Below are positions 23,193-34,142 of a stretch of 64,000 bases of DNA, one piece after another; within the stretch, counting starts at the first letter, position 1; every line of letters starts with the position of its first letter. The stretch covers positions 577,689-641,688 of the forward strand of contig BCJX01000004.1 of assembly GCA_001600415.1 (NCBI GenBank), in the 5' to 3' direction. The position numbers were made by a program, and so were the translations under genes. The stretch comes from Pascua guehoae (lineage: Eukaryota > Basidiomycota > Tremellomycetes > Trichosporonales > Trichosporonaceae). Below the pieces are notes generated by a model that searched no databases, was not told the DNA's origin, and saw only the letters and a program-made list of their open reading frames with translations.

Positions 23193-25600
23193 TCATTTAA
23201 ACAAGTCTCTGGAGAGATACTTGGTTAAAATGAGATACTTGGTTAAAATGAGATACTTGGTTAAAATGGCCAAGTTGTTTTCAGAGGCGATATGCTGTAG
23301 ATTGATCGATTTGTCGAGCACCTTCTCCCTCAGGAAGTGGTGGTGAATGTCGATGTGCTTAGAACGCTCATGGTTGACCGGATTTCTAGATAGAGCTATC
23401 GATCCTCTATTGTCGTTGTAGATGAGGATTGCTGAGTCGTTATTTTCGAAACCTAGCTCAATAAGAAGTCGTTTGAGCCAGATTGAGTGTCTTGCTGCGT
23501 CCACAGATGCCATGTACTCAGCTTCGGTTGTAGAGAGGGCCACAGTTGGTTGTAAACGCGATTTCCAAGCGATTGTAGCACCAAAGCATCGACAAACGTA
23601 ACCTGTAGTTGATCGGCGGTTGTTTCGATCGCCAGCCCAGTCTGCATCGCAGAAACCAGTTAGTTTGGTGTTTTGAAGTGTTGAATGGTCGGATTCAGAG
23701 TCTTGAAACCCTTTGGCTGGTGTTTGGCTGTCGTTGCTTTCAAGGGTTTGAACGGATGCTTTTGTTTTGTCGAAGGTTTCGATTTTTCAATCGCTTTTTC
23801 GATCGCTTTCGATTTTTCGATCGCTTTTTCGATCGATTGCTTCGATTTCTTGTTCGTTTCCAGTGAAAGTAAGCGAGTAATTGATCGTCCCTTTGAGGTA
23901 TCGAAGTAGATGCTTTGCAGCGTTGTAATGGGCCTTACTCCACTTCGAAATAAACCTGCAGAGCGTATTTGCAGCATGGGCTGTGTCCAAACGCGATATT
24001 GTTGACAGATAGAGCAGGGAACCAGCAAGTTGAGGGTAAGGAAGGTGTTTGGCCGCCTCAAACTCCGTTTCGGTCGCAACGAGGGCTTGAAAACCCTGTT
24101 GTAGCGGTGTCTGGGCTGGATTGCACTCAGACATGTTGAACTTCTCCAAAATTGCGTTTATGTAGTGATGTTGCGATATCTGTAGTGTTCTGTTTGATCG
24201 GTTTCGGATGATGTTGTTGAATCCAAGGAAGTAGTTGGCATTTCCAGAATCTGAACACTCGAATGTGTCGTTTAAATCGCGTTTGAAGTCGTTTAAGACG
24301 TTTCGATCGTTGCAAGCGATAAGTTGATCGTCTACGTGCACTGATAGCATGAGAATCGAGTTCGATTTGGGGCGGATGTAGAGACAAGAGTCCCCAGTTG
24401 TAGGTTGTAGTCCTTGCGATCGAAGCCAGGAATCGAGTTTGCGATTGAAACACCTTGGGGATTGCTTTAAACCATAGAGCGACTTATTTAAGAGCAGAAC
24501 TTTCGAGTTTGGTATGTTACTGCCCTCTGGTGGTTCGACATAGACTGTTTCTTCAAGTTCGCCGTTTAGGAAGGCCGCTTTGATGTCTACTTGGTCGCAT
24601 TCAAGGTCGAAATAGTTGACAATCGCCAGGAATAGTCCAATTGAGTCCTTATGTGTAACTGCTGAGAACAGTTCGTTGTATTTGAGCCCTGGGATTTGCC
24701 TGAAGCCTTTAGCAACCCATCTTGCCTTGTATTCGTTTGGTTTGCCTGTTTCTCCATCGATTTTGCGTGTAAACACCCATTTAGCAGGGACAGTGTGTTG
24801 TTTGTGTCGATCAACAACTGTAAAGACCTTATACTTTGCCATTTTAGCAAGTTCGGCCTCAATTGCTTTCTCCCACTGCTCCCACTCAATTGAGTGTCGG
24901 GCTTGTTGGTAAGTCGCAGGTGTATCGATTGCAATAGACGATAGAGCATAGGCCAGGTCGGAAATAACGTCCAAGGGATCCTTGGATGTTGCATCGCTTT
25001 CGTTTTCGCTTTCGTTTTTGCTTTCGTTTTCGTTGTAGTTGATCCTTGGGATCGATCGAAGTCTCCCACTGGAACGCGTGGTGGACGAATCGTGCGATAA
25101 CTCTCGATTGGTCGATCGTACAGTTTGGTTCAGCATGTCACCTGAAAGAGCGTGTTGAGAAGGTCCTGGATGGCTTGAAACATCCTGGGAATTCGACCTA
25201 GAACGTTGTGATCGAGAGTGATCGAGATCGAAAGTTTCGATTTGTTCCATTTGGGGCTCAATTGCACTTCGATCGAAAGTTTCGTTTCGAAATGGCGATA
25301 TCTCGGGAACCGCTGGGCCGATTGAAGAAGTTGTTGTATATCCGGAATCCTCGCTGTCCGAATGCGGTGGGTGGCTTGTAATCGGGGAGCGAATCGAAGA
25401 ACTTTCGATTTGAAGTTGAGTTTGGTCGTTTTCGGACGAAAAATCGAATATCTCGTGATGGGCTGGACGGATTTGAGAATTGTCTTCATTAGGTGAAAGT
25501 TCAGGTGTGGATTGACCATGTGAGCTTGTTCGATCACTCAAAATCGATTCGGAAGACTGTGATCGAGAATTAACGAAATAGAGTGTCCAAAGTGTCAGAT
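23193..25600 (-). pseudogene. copia reverse transcriptase and RNase H
   Basis: RT reads openly from about 25600 to 23787: W.KAIEAELA, PAKWVFTRK, KARWVAKGF, DQVDIKAAFLNGELEE, SLYGLKQSPRCF and the catalytic SVHVDDQLIACN. A run of DRKIESDRKSD repeats ends the frame. RNase H follows in another frame ([37 protein letters not shown]) to 23193. The ORF is split but the motifs are well kept, so decay is modest. Confidence 0.9.
23214..23267 (-). repeat. Exact 18-bp triplication at the end of copia RNase H
   Basis: GAGATACTTGGTTAAAAT occurs three times head to tail. On the coding strand it adds LTKYLI twice and stays in frame, so RNase H keeps its stop. Confidence 0.97.
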
Positions 25601-27906
25601 TGAGGCTTATTGTGATCGTTTCTGTTTGCGTTTCGATTTTCGTTTCGATTTTCGATCGATTCAGTGGGTGTTTCTTTGATGTTGGGAGGGTGCTTAGGGT
25701 GGTTTCGGCCGCTGAATCGGCCTGTGTGGTCAAATCGGCCTTTAGGAAATACCACATCCCTAGAAAGGATGATTTTCGTGCTGTTGGACGTTTCAGAGTC
25801 CAGAATGCGATAATTGCGCGTTCCTTCCACATAACCCAGAAGAAGGCCTTTCTTGAAGCGAGGTGCCAGTTTGTTGTTGTTTGTATGGTCCCTGTAGTAG
25901 AGAGGGGTGCCAAACGGTTGGAGGTGATCGAATTGAGCGGTAGAACCTTGTTGTTTTCGCCAGATATCCTCTCGAATGGTCTTGTGCGGTCCAGAGGGGC
26001 TGTAATTGCGAGTATAGACGACGTCGTTTGCTGCTTCGGCCCAGAATTGAGGTGGAAGTACAGTTTGAGCAAGGATGGTTCGAATTCCGTTAAAGATAGT
26101 AAGGTGTGCACGCTCAATTCGGCCTTGTTGCGTGTGGGCATCAGGAGGAACTTGGATATGTTCGATTCCAAAGCGATTGGTGAAGTCCGTGAGTCGTTTA
26201 GAGCTGAATTCGCCTCCTAGATCGGTTCGAAGTCGCAGAACTTGGATTCCAAGTTTCTTTTCGACTTTAGCGATATAGTGAACGATTGCCTCGAATGTAG
26301 TGTCCTTGGATTTAAGGAAAGCGACATGTAACTTCCCAGAATGATCGTCATAGAAAGTCGCCATATATTTCGCTCCAGAGACAGGAGTTCGTGCAGGGCC
26401 CCATAAGTCGATATGCACAGTTGCTAGTGGTCGAGTAGCCCTTAAAGTCGGGTTAGAGGGCGAAGCCAGACGTTTGCCTTTGCCCAGAATGCAGAATTCA
26501 CACTGGAAATTCTTCAATTCATTGGAGCTTATGGAAATGTTGCCTAGTCTACCAGCACGGTCTAACCTAGCAATGTCTTGGACATTAAGGTGACCTAAGC
26601 GAAAATGCCAAGCTGCCAAATGGTCAGCTGCTGGATTTAAAGACGTTTGAGCAACACTTGCCATGGCAAACAGGCCGTTTTCGTTTTTCGCAGTTAGGGT
26701 AACTGTGTTGTTCTTGTTGACAAGTTGGGCGATTTTCGAGTCAAAATACCAGTTTCCAGGCGATCCAGCAACGGAAATGAGGTTGTGCTTGACTCCAGGG
26801 ACATAGAGGACATTGTTGAACGTTGTACCTTTGATCTTGAGGTCGCCTTCAAGGGTAGCTTGCAGAATGGAGCCATCCCCCAAGCAAATATCGATTTTCG
26901 GCCTAATTCGAATGTTGTGAAGAAGCCTTATGTCATGAACCATGTGGTGGGTTGCCCCAGAGTCGATAATGAACGAATTGGAAGGAATACCGGCCGAAAT
27001 CGCAGCGTTAAACGCATATGCAGAATCGACAGAGGCCAGCATAGCGTCCGATCGATCGTTTCGATTCGTTTCGTTTCGATTCGCTTCGTTTGAGGCCATA
27101 TTGGCGGAACCATGGCCTTGTTTGTTCTTTTCCTTTCGCTGGCGAAGTGCGCAATCCTTTGTAGAGTGGCCATAGATCTGGTGTTCCTCACAGTAGGCAT
27201 TGGGATCGCGCTTATACTGGTTTGCGCGGTTGTTGCTGTTGTTGTTGCAATTCTGGTTGTTTTGCGATCGATTGAAGTTATTTTTGCGCTTATTCGATGC
27301 GAAAAGTGCTGTAGACGATGCTGAATCGGTCTTGCGCCTGGTAACTTCGGCCTCAATCGCAGTAATAACCGAATTCGAGTCAAGAGGAGTTTTGAGCCAC
27401 ATTGACTGTTTAAGGACGTTGTAGGACTCAGGAAGCGCAATTGCAAGCGCAAATGCAAGCATTGAATCACTCAGGTTCTCACCTGCCGCATTGAGCTGTG
27501 AATGAGCAAGGCTAATGCATCCAATGTGAGATAAAGGATCCTCTCCTTCCGAAATTGGAGTTGTCTACATGTTTTGAAGGAGCGCAGCTTGCCTAGCACC
27601 AGGGGATGCACTGTAGTGCATCTTAATTTCATCCCAGAGCGCCTTAGGGTTGGGTTCGAGGTAGTTTCGTGATTTCGGACTTAAATTGCCTCTAACTGTG
27701 GGAGAGAGTGTTTGAATGATGATGGAAAATGCCGAATCGCGATTAGAAACATCCTTGGCCTTTGTAGGATCTATTGTTTTGGTTTTAACAAAGTTCAAGA
27801 TGCCTTTGCCAAGGAGGAGAGTGCCCACGGCAATCTGCCAGGCTGGGAAATCCTCAGAACCCTTCAGCTTTTCAATTTTCAAGATTGAAGTGTCATTTTT
27901 GGCCAT
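25570..27906 (-). pseudogene. copia gag-protease-integrase
   Basis: One frame from ATG 27906 with an in-frame TAG at 27565-27567 after gag residue 113. It contains the retrotransposon gag region (IEKLKGSEDFPAWQIAV), a knuckle of C-x2-H-x4-H-x4-C form (CEEHQIYGHSTKDC), the protease (FIIDSGATHHMVHD) and integrase with D (HIDLWGPART), D (RTDLGGEFSS) and E (QQGRIERAHLTI). Translation ends at 25570 because of an indel relative to the plus-strand copy, just before the linker to RT. Asn/Arg/Glu repeats mark the C-terminus. Confidence 0.9.
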
Positions 27907-28058
27907 TGTGATTCAGCACTTGACTGTGGGTTGTTTTTTGATTGTTGTATTGGCAAGAGCAGGTGTGGCTTCCTTAAAAGTAGTGTCCACAGAATTTTTT
28001 CTGGGTCTGCCATAATCCCTTGGGTTCATTGTGTGCACCCCAAGAATCCAATATGCTC

Positions 28059-28620
28059 TCACTCAAATTTGCATTTGCTTGCCTGAAGGTAAAGCGAGTT
28101 TGATTGAAGTATTGACAACACCATCCTTGTCAACTGCCTTAACTCCCCATGTGTCTTGGCATAGGTGAGGATGTTGTTGATGTCAACCAAGACACCCTCA
28201 TTGAGGAGCTTGTGGAAGATGTCATTTAGGAAATGTTGCAAGGCCACTGGGACATTGCACAGCACATCTCGAGGGGCCAGTGACTCAAACATCCCTAGAA
28301 GGGTGTGGAAGATGGTCATGTGCACTGACCCTTCCTCCATACAGAGGAGTTGGTTGGCATTGACCAGATCCAGATTGGTAAAGTACCTTGCTCCACTCAA
28401 TGAGCTGAAAATCTGAGCTGGAAGTGGTAAAGGGTACACGTCTCCAATCTCCAACCATATGGCAGTTCACCAGCCAATAGTCAACTACCATTCAAAAACG
28501 CCTGTCCTTCTTTCCGATGAAGAACATGGGAGAGGTGTATGAGCTTTGGCTTGGCCAGATCCTCCCTGCCTTGAGGTCTGCCACAGTCTACTCCTTGAGC
28601 ACCTCAATTTCCTTTTCTGA
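28059..28620 (-). pseudogene. Decayed RT fragment of the A/B chromovirus family
   Basis: Aligns with the RT part of A and B: VYPLPLPAQIFSSLSGARYF, FLNDIFHKLLNEGV and SNSLYLQASKCKFE. The YIDDI box has become DINNI. Most differences from A/B are CG to TG or CA. It is an old, CpG-depleted relic. Confidence 0.88.
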
Positions 28621-30006
28621 CTATCCCGCTCCCCCCCCCCCTTGATATGGGAATACACATATTAAAAATCATGTGGTGTTACCCAGATTCATTCCACCTC
28701 AAACTTCGATACCTACTCAATTCACCAGCATCTCTGAGCTCATTTTTCTGACAACCTGTCTATCTAAACATGCAAACAAATATAGCAGGGAGATAGAGCA
28801 GAGTCTCATGCATAAGAATCGACAGCTAGAACACCCAAAACTACTCTGTATCACTCTCATCATAGATGGCGGAGGTTGATGCAGCTGAGTATGATAAACT
28901 CGATGAATAATGGGTGTCTGACCTTGGGGAAGGCATGGGCATGACGGGCTCAACAAGGTGAGCTGAATGGTGATGGTTTCGTGTCAGTAGGTTCAGTAGT
29001 TGTTGAGATCAGTCAAGAAACAAGGATGGTGTTATGATACAAACACTGAGTAGAGGGGCACGATTGAGTATGGGATGAGTGGGGTGATTGATAGGTGAGG
29101 GACATCAATAAATTCATGGTTTTTATTATGTGAATTTCAGTTATGAGGGGGGGGGAGGTGGGAAAGTCGGAATGGGGGTGGTGGGAAAATGAGACATAAC
29201 TGTCATGAGATGCCCTACTAACATGCACCAAATACCCTCAACACATGGACAATAAACCCAACCAACCTGCATGAGGTGACCGACACACTCATGCGATATT
29301 CGATATCCTCATGTGAGACCACATGTGGCACCCATGCGACAAGACAATGAAAATTGCACAGGACATAATGCGATAAGAAGTGCATAGACCACATCATTAT
29401 CTCACCATGTCATTGACCTACCAACTAACCAGTAATATTATCGACTAGACACCGACAAATCACAATCACCAGGCTTGCTGCAACAGGTCATGAGTCATGA
29501 GGACGACATAACCAGGAACCTTCATATAATGACTGATGGGCTTACATGAGTCCCAAGATAAGCTTGCACCTGAGCAGGCAGGCAAGACCGACAGCTACAA
29601 GAGGATTTATAAGAAACTATGGCTTCTGGAAGGTCAGAAGGTAGGATCATGACAGACAATGTTCCCAGACCAAAGAATTGACCAATTATCCTGGGTTAAA
29701 GGATAGTTTGGGAAACTCTGGGAAAATACTAGAATGATGGTGAGGTCTGGTGACTCAAGGATAGAGTCCGAAAGACTTATGGATGCGGGGATGGACATTG
29801 GCTGAAGTGGGGATCAATGGACAGCTCGGCATAGATCCCCAAGGGAGAGTTATAGATATAAGCTGTAGTCTTTGTAGTCTTGTTGGGCAGGCTTTTTACC
29901 TCATCTGATCCGACTAAGTACAATTGCACAAAACACCAGTACAAACGACTAGCCTCCATCCAGGTTAGTATCAAAAGATAGACAAATCCACGCATGCCTG
30001 TTAACG
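28621..30006. other. AT-richer spacer without recognisable gene
   Basis: No coding motif on either strand. It contains short C and G homopolymers (near 28630 and 29146). At about 29850-29930 a promoter-like stretch (GATATAAGCTG, then TTGTAGTCTTGTTGG) resembles the sequence just right of the C 3' LTR at 37443-37500, so it may be the remains of an outer LTR into which C inserted. Confidence 0.4.
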
Positions 30007-30702
30007 AGCCAAAAGGACCTCAATCCGAAGGAGTTCATGCATTACGATGGCAAGCCCCAGCACTTGCAGGGTTTCATTGTCAACGTCGATGACTACCTCA
30101 AGATCAAGGCCAACTCCACACGCATGGGCGAGAAGCAGATCATGTTCATGGGCACATTACTGACTGGACCACCCAAAGAGTGGTACTGCCAGTACCGAGA
30201 ACTCGACGACAAGGAGCGCCCCAACTTCATGAGTGACTACAAGTTGTTCAAGAATGAACTCAAGAAGGCCTGGAGCAACCCAGACAGGATCCCCTTGTAC
30301 AAGGACTCTAAGCTGAAGCAGATCACATCTGCTGCAGCTTATGTCGTGGAATTCCTCCAGCACATGGCCATTTTGTCCTACTCCCCGACTGATAAGACCC
30401 TCATCACCTTGTTCTACAAGGGACTCAAGGACATGGTCAAGGATGAAATCGCACGTGAGGGCTGTGAATTGGACCTTGAAGACCTCTTTGCACAAGCAAT
30501 GAGGATTGACCGGAGCGCCCAGGCCTGCTATAAGGAGTGGGCACAAGAGATGCTGACAAGGCCGTGGATGGATCGGAGGTACAGGAACGATATGGCTACA
30601 TATCACTCCACATCCTCCAACCAGGGCAAACCGCTCCACACCATCCTACCCTGTCAAGTCCAAACCCCAGGGCACAATGGGCTACATGAGGCTCCTCAAT
30701 AG
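30007..30702 (+). pseudogene. gag: gag of element C (capsid part)
   Basis: Retrotrans-gag type capsid: FMHYDGKPQHLQGFIVNVDDY, FMGTLLTGPPKEWYCQY, LIT.FYKGLKDMVKDEIARE. The frame is open upstream of ATG 30037 to about 30007, so the N-terminus is truncated. It ends in TAG at 30700-30702 before any zinc knuckle. Confidence 0.87.
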
Positions 30703-30792
30703 AGAGGGCCATGTCATGGCTGCAGAGAAGTATCATCGCCACACCCTCCACCACTAAAACAAAATGAACAAAAACAAGCGCTTGAGCTAGCC

Positions 30793-33700
30793 GACAACAG
30801 TATTGGAGAAAACCTCAAACATCACATTACACCAACCATACAATACTATGACCAAACCGACAATGTCTGCTTTGAAGTAGCCACAATAGGTGACGAGGAC
30901 ATCATCCTGGGTTGCCAATGGCTGGAGGATAACTCCCCAATCACTTGCACCCACACCAAACAACAAAACCCACTTCATGCAAGAATATGCTGAGCGTGAG
31001 ATCACTATGACTCAGAGGCAGACAATGCAGATGACAATGAGCCACAAGTACCCCACACAACAACCAACATACCAGCACATGAGTTCATCAAGCTAGCCAT
31101 GATGCACCGGGTTGGGGTACTGCGATGCTTCAACCCCAGTACTATACAAGTCGCAATGATATTGACCAATATGGTTCCACAACACTCAATACCCAACAAG
31201 TTCAGCGACTATGCCGACATCTTTGACAAAGAGGCAGCTGACACACTACCTGAACACTGTCCTTTCAACCATAAAATCCTGCTGGTCAAAGGCCAGGTCC
31301 CACCACACAGGCCAATCTACCCCCTCTCTCAGACAGAATTACAAGTGTTGCAGGAGTACATTGAGGAACACCTACAAAATGGTTTCATAACCCCGTCACA
31401 ATCGCCGGCCGCAGCACCCATCCTTTTTGTCAAGAAAAAGGATGGCTCGCTTCGTCTCTGCATTGACTATTGCGGCCTCAACAAAGTAACAGTCAAGAAT
31501 CATTACCCACTACCATTGATCACCAAGTTACTCGACCGACTAGGAAAGGCATGATACTTTTCCAAAATCGACCTTCGCAATGCCTACAACCAAATGATGA
31601 ATGGAAGATGGCATTCCGCACTTGTTATGGGTTGTTTGAATACTGCTTCATGCTGTTTGGACTCATGAAAGCACCAGCCTCTTTCTAACATCAACTTTTA
31701 GCGACATGGTAGACCATTTTGTGGTTGCCTACCTTGACAACATACTCATCTACTCCAACAGCAAAGACGAACATGAAGAACATATCCACGCCATTCTACA
31801 GCGGCTGCGTGACTCCAACCTCTATGCCAAACTGGAGAAGTGTGAATTTTACAGCACCCAAGTCAAGTTCCTTGGCTACGTCGGGTCCCAGGCTGGTGTT
31901 TCCGTGGACTCTATGAAGGTAGATGCTATCCGCGAGTGGCCTGTGCCCACCTCAGTCACTCAAGTCCATGCCTTCCTGGGTTTTGCCAACTTCTACTGCC
32001 ATTTCACCCGAAACTATTCCAAAATTGTCACCCCACTTACTGACCTACACTAAGAAAAAACTACTGTTCAAATGGATGGAAGAGGCAGAGGCGGTGTTTC
32101 AACATATCAAGCAACATTTTATTGAAGGGGACATCCTAAACCATTTTGACCCATATCGCTCCATATTGATCGAAACGGATGCCTCCGACTTCACCATTGG
32201 AGCAGTCTTATCCCAACCTCTTGACGACAAAACCAGACCCATTGCGTTTCTCTCCTGCAAGCTCAATCCCATGGAGGGGAACTACCAAATACATGACAAG
32301 GAACTTCTCACAATAATCACAGCCTTCAAGGCCTGGTGGCAATACCTAGAGGGTGCCCAACATACCATAAGGGTCATCACAGATCACCAACCACTTGTCT
32401 ATTTTCACACAAAACGACTGCTCACTCGTCGCCAAGTTTGTTGGATGGAGGTTCTGGCCGACTACAACTTCCAAATCGAGTATCGCACAGGTAAACAGTC
32501 AACAAAACCTGACACCCTGTCCCGATGGGCCGACCACGAGTTCAGCGACACAGACAAGGCGTACAACTACCAACAACTGCTCCCCTCAACCTCTGTTCAC
32601 CGAGGTGTCATGGCTATCTCACCTGATGCAGAGCCTTTCCTCAGAGAATGAAGAAGGCTCAGGAGGAGGACATCAGCATACAGTGCCTGCTACAGGCATC
32701 ACCCAATCGATCCATATCACTCGATAATGCTCCATACAAGGTCGACCACAAAGGGATCTTACCCAACGCCGAGGGATGCTACTATATACCACCGGGTCCA
32801 ATGTGACTGGAACTCGTACAAGAATGTCACAACTCACCACTAGCTGTGCTGGACCTTATACGACGAGACTATCAATGGCCTGGCATCACTACCTTCATCA
32901 CCAAGTTCTGCCAGTCATGCAAGATATGCACTCGCAATAAGCCATGCTGACACAAACCATACGGTGAGCTGAAACCCCTCCCTCTCACAGGCCGGCCTTG
33001 GGGATCCATCTCCACTGACTTTGTCAAACAACTCCCTTGTTCTTGAGGCTTCAACTCCATCTGCATCGAGGTTGATTGCCAGACCAAGATGGCACACTTC
33101 AATGCATGTGAAACCAAGATTACATTGCTGGAACTGGTGAAATTATCAACCAAATCAGTTATATCCAACCATGGCCTCCCAGATGACATTGTCTCAGATA
33201 GAGGCACTGAATTCACCTCCCACTTCCGGCATGATCTCATGAACCACTTGGGTATCAACCACAAGTACTCCATGGTGTATCATCCACAGACGGATGGTCA
33301 AACCGAACGTGTCAACCAGTGGCTTGACGAATATCTCTGTGAGTTTACCAACTATAAACAAGATGACTGGGTGGACTATCTCCCTCTCACTGAGTTTGCT
33401 TACAACAACACTGTCCACACCATTACAAAGTCATGCCATTTTATGCCAACTATGGTTTCCACCCTCGATACACTCCACACCTCCCTCCTCCAGGACATAA
33501 AGGCACAGCCCATGACCATATCGAGACCATTGCCTCCATATCGCACCATGTGGAGCAATGTTTGCAGGACGCTCAAGTCTGCCAAGCCAAATATTACAAC
33601 CTCAATCGTCACCCGGCCCCAGACTACGAAGTGGGCCAACAAGTCTACATCTCTACCAAAAATCTATGTTCTGAATGAGCTACCAAGAAGTTCAACTCTA

Positions 33701-34035
33701 AATACATTGGGCCTAACCCCATCACAGCCAAGATATCACACGGGGGCCTCCCTTAATCATTTTGCATCCATAACGTCTTCAACGTGGCAAAACTTGAACC
33801 ATATGTTCCAAATTCCATCTCGGGACAAGTACAACCTCCTCCCCCCACCACACTCATTGGTGGATACGTCGAACATGAAGTTTAGACCATCCTCAACTCC
33901 AAAATCGTCCGCAACAAAGTCAAATACTTTGTCAAGTGGTTGGGATATGACAAACCTGACAACAACACATGGTAGCCCATTGAACACATCCAAAATTCCT
34001 TGGAATTGGTAGACAACTTCCACAAGAGGTATCCA
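30793..34035 (+). pseudogene. pol: pol of element C with chromodomain
   Basis: Protease end (GDEDIILGCQWLEDNSP), RT ([19 protein letters not shown]), RNase H (DPYRSILIETDASDFTIGA), integrase (CQSCKICTRNKPC; DFVKQLP; SDRGTEFTSH; TDGQTERVNQWL) and a chromodomain (VKYFVKWLGYDKPDNNTW). The RT box is AYLDNILIYS, with the second catalytic Asp changed to Asn, so RT is dead. Stops include TGA at 30991, 30997 and 31552, TAA at 31686 and 32051, TAG in the chromodomain, plus frameshifts near 31590 and 33430. Confidence 0.9.
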
Positions 34036-34142
34036 GATGCCCCAGACAGATGCACATGATCATCGCGTGCACAATATACAGGTACCATGTATACACATAT
34101 CGCACATGGAAATGGTGATGCTACACAGGCGGCCCCCTCTCT

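Larger units (their letters stand above)
23193..27906 (-). mobile_element. Element H: near-complete Ty1/copia retrotransposon
   Basis: The order gag, protease, integrase, RT, RNase H on the minus strand is diagnostic of Ty1/copia. The start codon is at 27906 and the RNase H end at 23193. LTRs are not recognisable: 5' of gag the sequence changes into a gypsy RT fragment at 28058, and 3' of RNase H into the spacer. It is rich in CGAAA/TCGAT words giving Asn/Arg/Glu repeats, unlike the GC-rich gypsy elements around it. Confidence 0.9.

Noticed and set aside
33525..33560. The CATATCGCACCATGTGGAGCAATG word in element C as another copy of the intron core
   Set aside because: It encodes conserved integrase-linker residues (IASISHHVEQC) in frame, so the similarity is likely chance.
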